From: an uncultured Christensenella sp.
GTDB taxonomy: Bacteria; Bacillota; Clostridia; Christensenellales; Borkfalkiaceae
DNA length: 10,548 nucleotides
Direction: 5' to 3'
Assembly: GCA_910586035.1 (NCBI GenBank)
Contig: CAJUHT010000029.1
Location: 1 to 10,548, forward strand
This document shows, piece by piece, positions 9,701 to 10,548 of this stretch (its first letter is position 1; each line of letters starts with the position of its first letter). The translations under genes and the position numbers were made by a program. The notes beneath the pieces are model-generated. The model did no database searches. It had not been told where the DNA came from and saw only the letters and a list, made by a program, of their open reading frames with translations.

Positions 9701-10548
9701 AAGAAGGTACACGCGCGAGTTCAGCTTAAACGGCGAAACGGACGAGAGCAAGTGGAACGTAGTAGAAGTGGGCGAGTACATAGTGCGGGTGCGCGTGCTT
9801 GTAGACGGCGAAGAGGTATGGACGGACGAGTACACTTACGTAGTGGCTATGGCGGAGAACCAAGCGACGGTAAGCGTGAAGAACATAATCGCGGGCGGCG
9901 AAATCAAGCCGAGCGTAGAGGCAAGCTTCGGCGGCGAAACGGCTAAGTTCCAATACAGAAAGGAGGGAAGCGCCTCCTGGACGACGGCGATAGATACGAA
10001 TGTTGCGGGCGTGTACTACGTAAGGGCGGTTATAAGCGGCACTAAAAACTACAAGGAATACACCAGCGAAGAAGTGCGGTTTACCATAAACAACACGAGC
10101 ATTTCCTCGGGCAAGAACGACAACGACGAAACCATAGTGGAAATAGGCAACGAGGATAAGGGAGTAGACCCCGAACTTGTGTTGAACGTGGAAAAGAAGG
10201 ACAACGGCTCGGTAAGCATCAAAAAGCATAACGTACAGGAAGTATACAGCATAACGCTGACCAAGAACGGCGAAATAGCCGACATCAAGGACGCGTACAC
10301 TGTAAAACTGTTGCTTTCGGAAGAGTTGCGCGGACGCGACGGAATAAAGATACACATAGTCGACGAAAACGGCAAAGTAACCGAAGTCAAAGCGGAAATA
10401 AAGGACGGATACGCGGTGTTCACAACTATGCAGTTCGGAACGTTTGTAATATCCGAGCAAATAGCAACGGTACCCGTAGGGTTAATCGTAGCTGTAAGTA
10501 TCGGCGCGGTAGTGGCGGCGGGACTGATAGTAGCTTGCGTACTGGTGT
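603..10548 (+). CDS. Giant repetitive surface protein, adhesin-like (partial, 3' end missing)
   Basis: One frame stays open from the ATG at 603 to the last base: 3315 complete codons and no stop. The start is secure because an AAGGAG site sits 8 bases upstream and an in-frame stop lies at 588. The product has a signal peptide, a beta-helix-like head, a MucBP-like domain, six InlB B/Flg_new-type repeats, many MBG and Ig-like modules, and a C-terminal membrane segment that the window cuts. Proteins of this design are exported and held on the cell surface of Gram-positive bacteria. In known families they act in adhesion, binding of mucin or glycans, or as long stalks; which applies here is not shown. 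No LPXTG motif precedes the membrane segment and no enzyme motif was recognised. Codon use changes along the gene: the beta-helix part is mixed, while after about 4200 ACG, GCG, GTA and ATA dominate. The gene is probably monocistronic, judging by the long leader. The membrane segment suggests only a short tail is missing. Confidence 0.93.
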   Translation, partial: MKYKTSSRKRTKKFKAVIISVTLGIVLALTGALAAISVNLGKNNNLGGTLADTTAGPTNTPGVTASSGFGKLANSGKYYFTGVDSNYNPVANSTVTVDSSQAWGTEKNPYVISTVNDWVYFTQRIGAGDAKYNTAHFVINAGGVLDFGGKIIAPVGNPAQSFKGVLRGNGTVFKNAKIGYVSRSTYYESALFYKCSGSTVSDITLDKTCSSVLSTTFNYGSNRPIIAGFATFLENCTLVNCTNKMNVNVVNTTTTAEGSVIPTYGTCAGIANESSGSLTLVGCNYAGDINWKGHNGELTASDNGLYFAGYVDSVYPSGKPVTISACNMKSKWTLDRVGTAEYTLFSPAGTLGLLTIKNMVIEHDIVYGSYLNTPDYVLITNGTNWAAGSKLTNVYCTGSIKNSSGTVVATNTTGGSIVSNTSMVDSSNKIHCDYGSNQGGHSNGNVSSNDTVKNDLKNNSTIKDHLNVGSDGSVSGTKTEAGATGSSIYYNIDYLFLMGGGKGTANLPTRYSTNVVLFASPTQSASGAQFDGWYLGVNGRKIANSNGLASHITLLSKWKLQGATETATPSTVTYGTSATIKVKLTHTQVTNGNAEYEAYWTKQGSTAHISSTTGDNAITVSDDGSTFQLEFAKPTVAQSGNYVLHYRVKPTAKGIENGALDGGSEYSETVALTVNKQTVYKPVFDVSGAGYTYNGKEQTLKRTYGDTKQDLYTITGDKATNAGTYTAKVTLKDPANYKWVVAPTTGESGVFNFEWTIKKAKPTVLFTPTDRVAYVGQTIDKVPLTGTANYTDGDGNLVNIPGTFTWKTPSTIITNNGASASDLAFEAIALFTPTDTTNFESLERGKNPIVKQLYLNVKEISTDLKETLHTLPVDYGSNATFVIVDPDPSTKQDKETVTFTFAENGAANTLAVEGPNGYTVQVCKNISSVGVPNTPIESGDAILKNFNADVTVYVGYTAEAVNYAVYHVRQYPNGDYETQSNILAASGNTDALAAMLTEKESYHDKKADEYVSTLGKAKTYVGYSFDRENTLSNVIVNGDGTTNVFIYYVRQAYTVTFTARGSNRPTQTKNFYYEQLLSAEGIVEPKKNYTDFAGWFYDEEYNREVQFGTDEMPDKNISLYAKFVALDYKIKFDMNTLYGGEAAQPDYAVNPDVVVGEISWDYAKLFEGYELVDTGDGYELTYNTNNLTTNKSLTGILPKAEGYTFIGWYNAETGVQARTVAKITSTTKQEIVLVARWTPATYTVSFDTNGGSAIGSKQIKNLTEWAGVLPDAGNEPTRTGYKFVTWSPSAEEANKGVNELGEPIGLTVYDIGDGARFSVYDFVSNFGDIYDNGDGTYNLGNVTLYAVWESCDVEIVADSSVEWGKYGSPSFVKDGKTLSASDRVKIGDEIELRVATNTGYTLKNIVVNGRSLADGVFKFTVGEYDGVQITVGAGFTLVNYTLTYNTDGGKSTDATVVRRFTVESGDIALPSKLTKVGYRFAGWIYDDGDDAFTTTSTAEDLYGATLILNRSRVENLVLTAKWTAKSAPVYLYNAVYSGLYNKDEEDASRYKVVQDDNGNDIVTGTEIHIVNPERKSFDFIGWATSPSGAVMYPAVKGENSVAYTANAHEDDKGNLLNKNRLYAVWYVKGVDHIVMSADNNNCAYGGTITMSATPAQEYKTEVEGNRISLTYNWYQIFAGMYDNCFVEKVYVDPDGNTFYVDENGDVCGTADKDGNLIEGEASSKKLTYKEFNPAAAEEGANQSCKLVATKSNIPADGENTQTFSISTVNESGMYVCVVTVVAVDAGGGNAQTTAGGYGEIEVTMKKAVYDNTALANSTKEYNASARNLAVVLADSNAGGSISGNTLTLPDGSIVKITYAYTLNGESVAEEAVIGAGIYGVKATFEFTDDKGNYEALNKLEAELTISPKALSDIKFTMTHDGAEASEKFTVDYDGKAYAVTAEIRDRLGLSADAPAVADTDDVKVVLEVYKNNNNGATKVTEPTIEAGSYYALIVGLDGADKDNYKLGTSKIQQNYEIKKAAHDVSGITFADAEVTFDNELHDITIGLAEGYELPEGVSVSYTTEYTAEDPDFDVNDMLKPNTTEKDNGGRYAGVYKITAKFTDTDGNYETIADKVATLTIKKAKFFDFYDKAELLTNQGFEDLTSGYIVNANYHPHIGGGKLCETANFAITYDYYKHESIESEVKQLIASGTYDDVAALEHIIEESGKYTIIANIEYVSSLYINNFEEIDAKETTIVYEIASGTVTGIEIVFADGYEKKAQTGEEFDLANIAKIIVDYGEAGKSEITAEDRIATCTVSYGNKGTIPQATFWHVGTLPLTFTFYGKEASVDFTVTQAIENVTLKYRGSAEDAYGDIPEDGLDISGKSGYEFQIVYACIDEAGNKVSKTTAIAAANLVRGENVLTPVAETYYTFDSAEISVNIYRTIGDDEVVWQYSADNGSNWKALGEDGLPYIGREYLIRVQFTGDDGKLTTAAAHTYSGLPVCNYKNGDYHMEVAMSDSYKFTARRDVTVNKTVLSFTWDNDEFVYTGGHRKPTATATNMAESDKDLINVGYRFEDEDGRDLTSAQVVRVGKYTVYVVLTGDATALGNYTLDGSESASLLYEIIKADVSMTVTYEEATYGKNVTYAGNPQGLRGEALKAAFTDAAIPGEFAFIRNYDPSDNSFDLFEREEDISALLKQGNVTINYVYTPDDSYNYNVYFGTVTLEVKAQTAKKGNNSLSVEFGEGATRFYLVNQTFSTIGINVYRVYESYYTENNKEYGRRDLLENGKDVNLKIGQYQAEGYKITEADLSGGNIILTATAAGGDNGTLKVPVTAKRPIKLEINATSEYNTEYYVGQEFSYADMQFRATFEDGSVVDNLTQGSITSDYDNVIFTVSQVGKQTVTFSFFDVTVTVEIEVKDKEELQVVYEESKKLAYKNGTELTPPAMRYLVDGKEVTKVEGVSYIVTVTGAANKLTVLGDYTVTYTFNVTNPRFIKPQPISIKVTVTEILYTVNYNAPTSSQLNHVYTGSNIVFEKGEIAEVIDIQTNEKLPARRYTREFSLNGETDESKWNVVEVGEYIVRVRVLVDGEEVWTDEYTYVVAMAENQATVSVKNIIAGGEIKPSVEASFGGETAKFQYRKEGSASWTTAIDTNVAGVYYVRAVISGTKNYKEYTSEEVRFTINNTSISSGKNDNDETIVEIGNEDKGVDPELVLNVEKKDNGSVSIKKHNVQEVYSITLTKNGEIADIKDAYTVKLLLSEELRGRDGIKIHIVDENGKVTEVKAEIKDGYAVFTTMQFGTFVISEQIATVPVGLIVAVSIGAVVAAGLIVACVLV
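909..1980 (+). other. Parallel beta-helix-like N-terminal head
   Basis: Residues about 103-459. The region opens with W-G-T-E-K-N-P-Y-V-I-S-T. It continues into F-x-I-N-x-G-G-V-L-D-F-G-G-K, P-V-G and F-K-G-V-L-R-G-N-G-T-V-F-K-N. This is the order seen at the start of pectin-lyase-fold and GLUG-type heads of large Clostridia surface proteins. The rest has short, poorly repetitive turns such as E-N-C-T-L-V-N-C-T-N (residues 234-243). It is also rich in Cys (for example 195, 236, 241), which suggests stacked positions in a helix ladder. No catalytic residues of a lyase or hydrolase were recognised, so a binding role is more likely than catalysis. The fold assignment rests on pattern only. Confidence 0.55.
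2061..2276 (+). other. Isolated InlB B / Flg_new-type repeat
   Basis: Residues about 487-558 carry the ending typical of this family: F-D-G-W-Y (Trp 533), followed 25 residues later by L-S-K-W (Trp 558). The beginning is divergent (Y-Y-N-I-D-Y-L-F-L-M-G-G-G-K). It links the beta-helix head to the first Ig-like modules and stands apart from the main cluster of five repeats at 3759-5477. Confidence 0.6.
2289..3182 (+). other. Ig-like and MBG modules, first array
   Basis: Residues about 563-860 form three beta-sandwich-like modules. The first has T-V-T-Y-G near its start and S-G-N-Y-V-L-H-Y-R-V near its end. The second is a clear MBG module: Y-T-Y-N-G-K-E-Q-T around residue 693, N-A-G-T-Y-T-A-K-V-T-L from 721, N-Y-K-W, then W-T-I-K-K-A-K-P-T from 755. 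The third starts V-A-Y-V-G-Q-T and ends L-Y-L-N-V-K-E. Such modules usually act as stalk or spacer domains, sometimes as ligand-binding units. Confidence 0.7.
3183..3758 (+). other. Beta-rich stretch ending in a MucBP-like domain
   Basis: Residues about 861-962 are beta-rich but not recognised. Residues about 963-1052 follow the MucBP pattern: Y-A-V-Y-H-V-R-Q-Y near the start, K-T-Y-V-G-Y-S-F-D in the middle, then V-N-G-D-G-T-T-N-V-F-I-Y-Y-V-R at the end, directly before the InlB B-type repeats. MucBP domains in lactobacilli and Listeria bind mucin or act as spacers next to internalin repeats. The match is by motif order only, and the insert around residues 985-1015 is unusually long and Ala/Glu/Lys-rich. 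Confidence 0.5.
3759..5477 (+). other. Five InlB B / Flg_new-type repeats in tandem
   Basis: The modules lie at residues about 1053-1123, 1127-1237, 1242-1348, 1440-1522 and 1530-1625. Each follows the family pattern: a first strand such as Y-T-V-S-F-D-T-N-G-G, a central G-W or T-W (Trp 1095, 1208, 1286, 1483, 1582), and a closing L-Y-A-V-W or L-T-A-K-W (closing residues Phe 1123 and Trp 1237, 1348, 1522, 1625). The third has a 40-residue insertion between its two Trp residues. An extra beta module sits between the third and fourth (about 1349-1438). In Listeria InlB this repeat type contributes to host-cell signalling; in gut bacteria it is mostly a surface-protein stalk unit. Confidence 0.85.
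5490..6002 (+). other. Cys-containing Ig-like domain with Asp/Gly loops
   Basis: Residues about 1630-1800. The C-terminal part reads S-G-M-Y-V-C-V-V-T-V, the classic F-strand signature of an Ig fold (Tyr 1774, Cys 1776). Possible partner cysteines lie at 1642, 1684, 1707 and 1744. Between them lie D-P-D-G-N (1692), D-E-N-G-D (1701) and D-K-D-G-N (1711), three closely spaced acidic loops resembling calcium-binding turns. Five cysteines in about 135 residues contrast with the nearly Cys-free array that follows. Disulfide or metal binding is inference. Confidence 0.5.
6027..10097 (+). other. Long array of MBG and bacterial Ig-like modules
   Basis: Residues about 1809-3165 hold a dozen or so beta modules. 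MBG-type units end with an aromatic-rich N-Y strand and a K-K-A or similar linker: 1809-1907, 1909-2022, 2024-2125, 2518-2606, 2608-2709. Units like Big_3 (Y-x-V-G-Q-x-F then F-E-D-G-S) occur at about 2244-2335 and 2819-2900, the second being clearest (Y-Y-V-G-Q-E-F-S-Y-A-D-M from 2833). Others (2126-2241, 2337-2517, 2710-2818, 2901-2988, 2989-3165) are beta-rich and end in G-x-Y-x-V strands but I cannot place them in a family. Units are divergent, not recent tandem copies. The array likely forms a stalk. Confidence 0.7.
10161..10466 (+). other. Membrane-proximal C-terminal domain
   Basis: Residues about 3186-3288. It follows a short linker rich in Asn, Asp and Gly. It contains Y-T-V-K-L-L-L-S-E-E-L-R-G-R-D-G-I-K, then H-I-V-D-E-N-G-K-V and F-G-T-F-V-I-S-E. 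This pattern recurs next to the C-terminal anchor of many large Clostridia surface proteins, but I cannot give it a family name or a function from the sequence alone. Confidence 0.5.
10470..10548 (+). other. C-terminal membrane segment (cut by window end)
   Basis: From residue 3290 to the last complete codon (3315) nearly all residues are Val, Ile, Leu, Ala or Gly (VPVGLIVAVSIGAVVAAGLI and on). Length and composition fit one membrane-spanning helix. No L-P-x-T-G motif or variant lies in the few residues between the preceding domain and this helix. The charged tail and the stop codon would fall just past the window. Confidence 0.8.

Noticed and set aside
9752..9946. 64-codon + strand frame inside the giant gene
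   Set aside because: Out of frame with the giant gene and made of Arg/Gly-rich codons produced by the repeated GGCG and GAGG content; a shadow.
6027..10097. Recent tandem duplication of modules
   Set aside because: The MBG and Ig-like units share only short motifs such as G-x-Y-x-V and N-Y. I saw no long near-identical DNA repeats among them.
9726..10460. 244-codon minus-strand frame and other minus-strand frames across 446-10460
   Set aside because: All overlap the giant gene on the opposite strand, have skewed composition (Tyr/Arg/Val-rich or Ser/Pro/Leu-rich), overlap one another and lack start signals.

Overview
The window holds one giant coding region on the + strand (603 to beyond 10548, at least 3315 codons, no stop before the window ends). 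About 560 bases of non-coding leader, rich in hairpins, precede it. An intrinsic terminator at the left edge closes an upstream gene that lies outside the window. I found no rRNA, tRNA, CRISPR array or transposase gene.

The giant gene encodes a secreted, repetitive surface protein. From N to C terminus I read: a basic signal peptide (residues 1-35); a parallel beta-helix-like region opening with a W-G-T-x-x-x-P-Y-x-I motif (about 103-459); one isolated Listeria-Bacteroides (InlB B / Flg_new) repeat (487-558); Ig-like/MBG modules (563-860); a beta-rich stretch ending in a MucBP-like domain (about 861-1052); five more InlB B-type repeats (1053-1625); a Cys-containing Ig-like domain with Asp/Asn/Gly loops (about 1630-1800); a long array of MBG and Ig-like modules (about 1809-3165); a membrane-proximal domain (about 3186-3288); and a hydrophobic membrane segment (3290 onward) that runs off the window. 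No LPXTG sorting signal precedes that segment. This layout is typical of very large adhesin-like proteins of Gram-positive gut bacteria. The substrate or partner cannot be named from the sequence.

The organism is most likely an uncultured Clostridia-type Firmicute. The grounds are the domain repertoire, a strong AAGGAG ribosome-binding site, intrinsic terminators, and heavy use of ATA and AGG codons alongside ACG and GCG. This is inference; no taxonomic marker gene is present.

The leader (50-602) holds a 16-bp perfect palindrome, three simple hairpins, one composite bulged hairpin and a pair of imperfect 40-base direct repeats whose indels break any reading frame. It ends in an A/C-rich, G-poor stretch before the ribosome-binding site. 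It could be a long structured 5' UTR or a cluster of intergenic palindromic repeats. The numerous minus-strand open frames, up to 683 codons, are shadows of the biased codon use in the giant gene.
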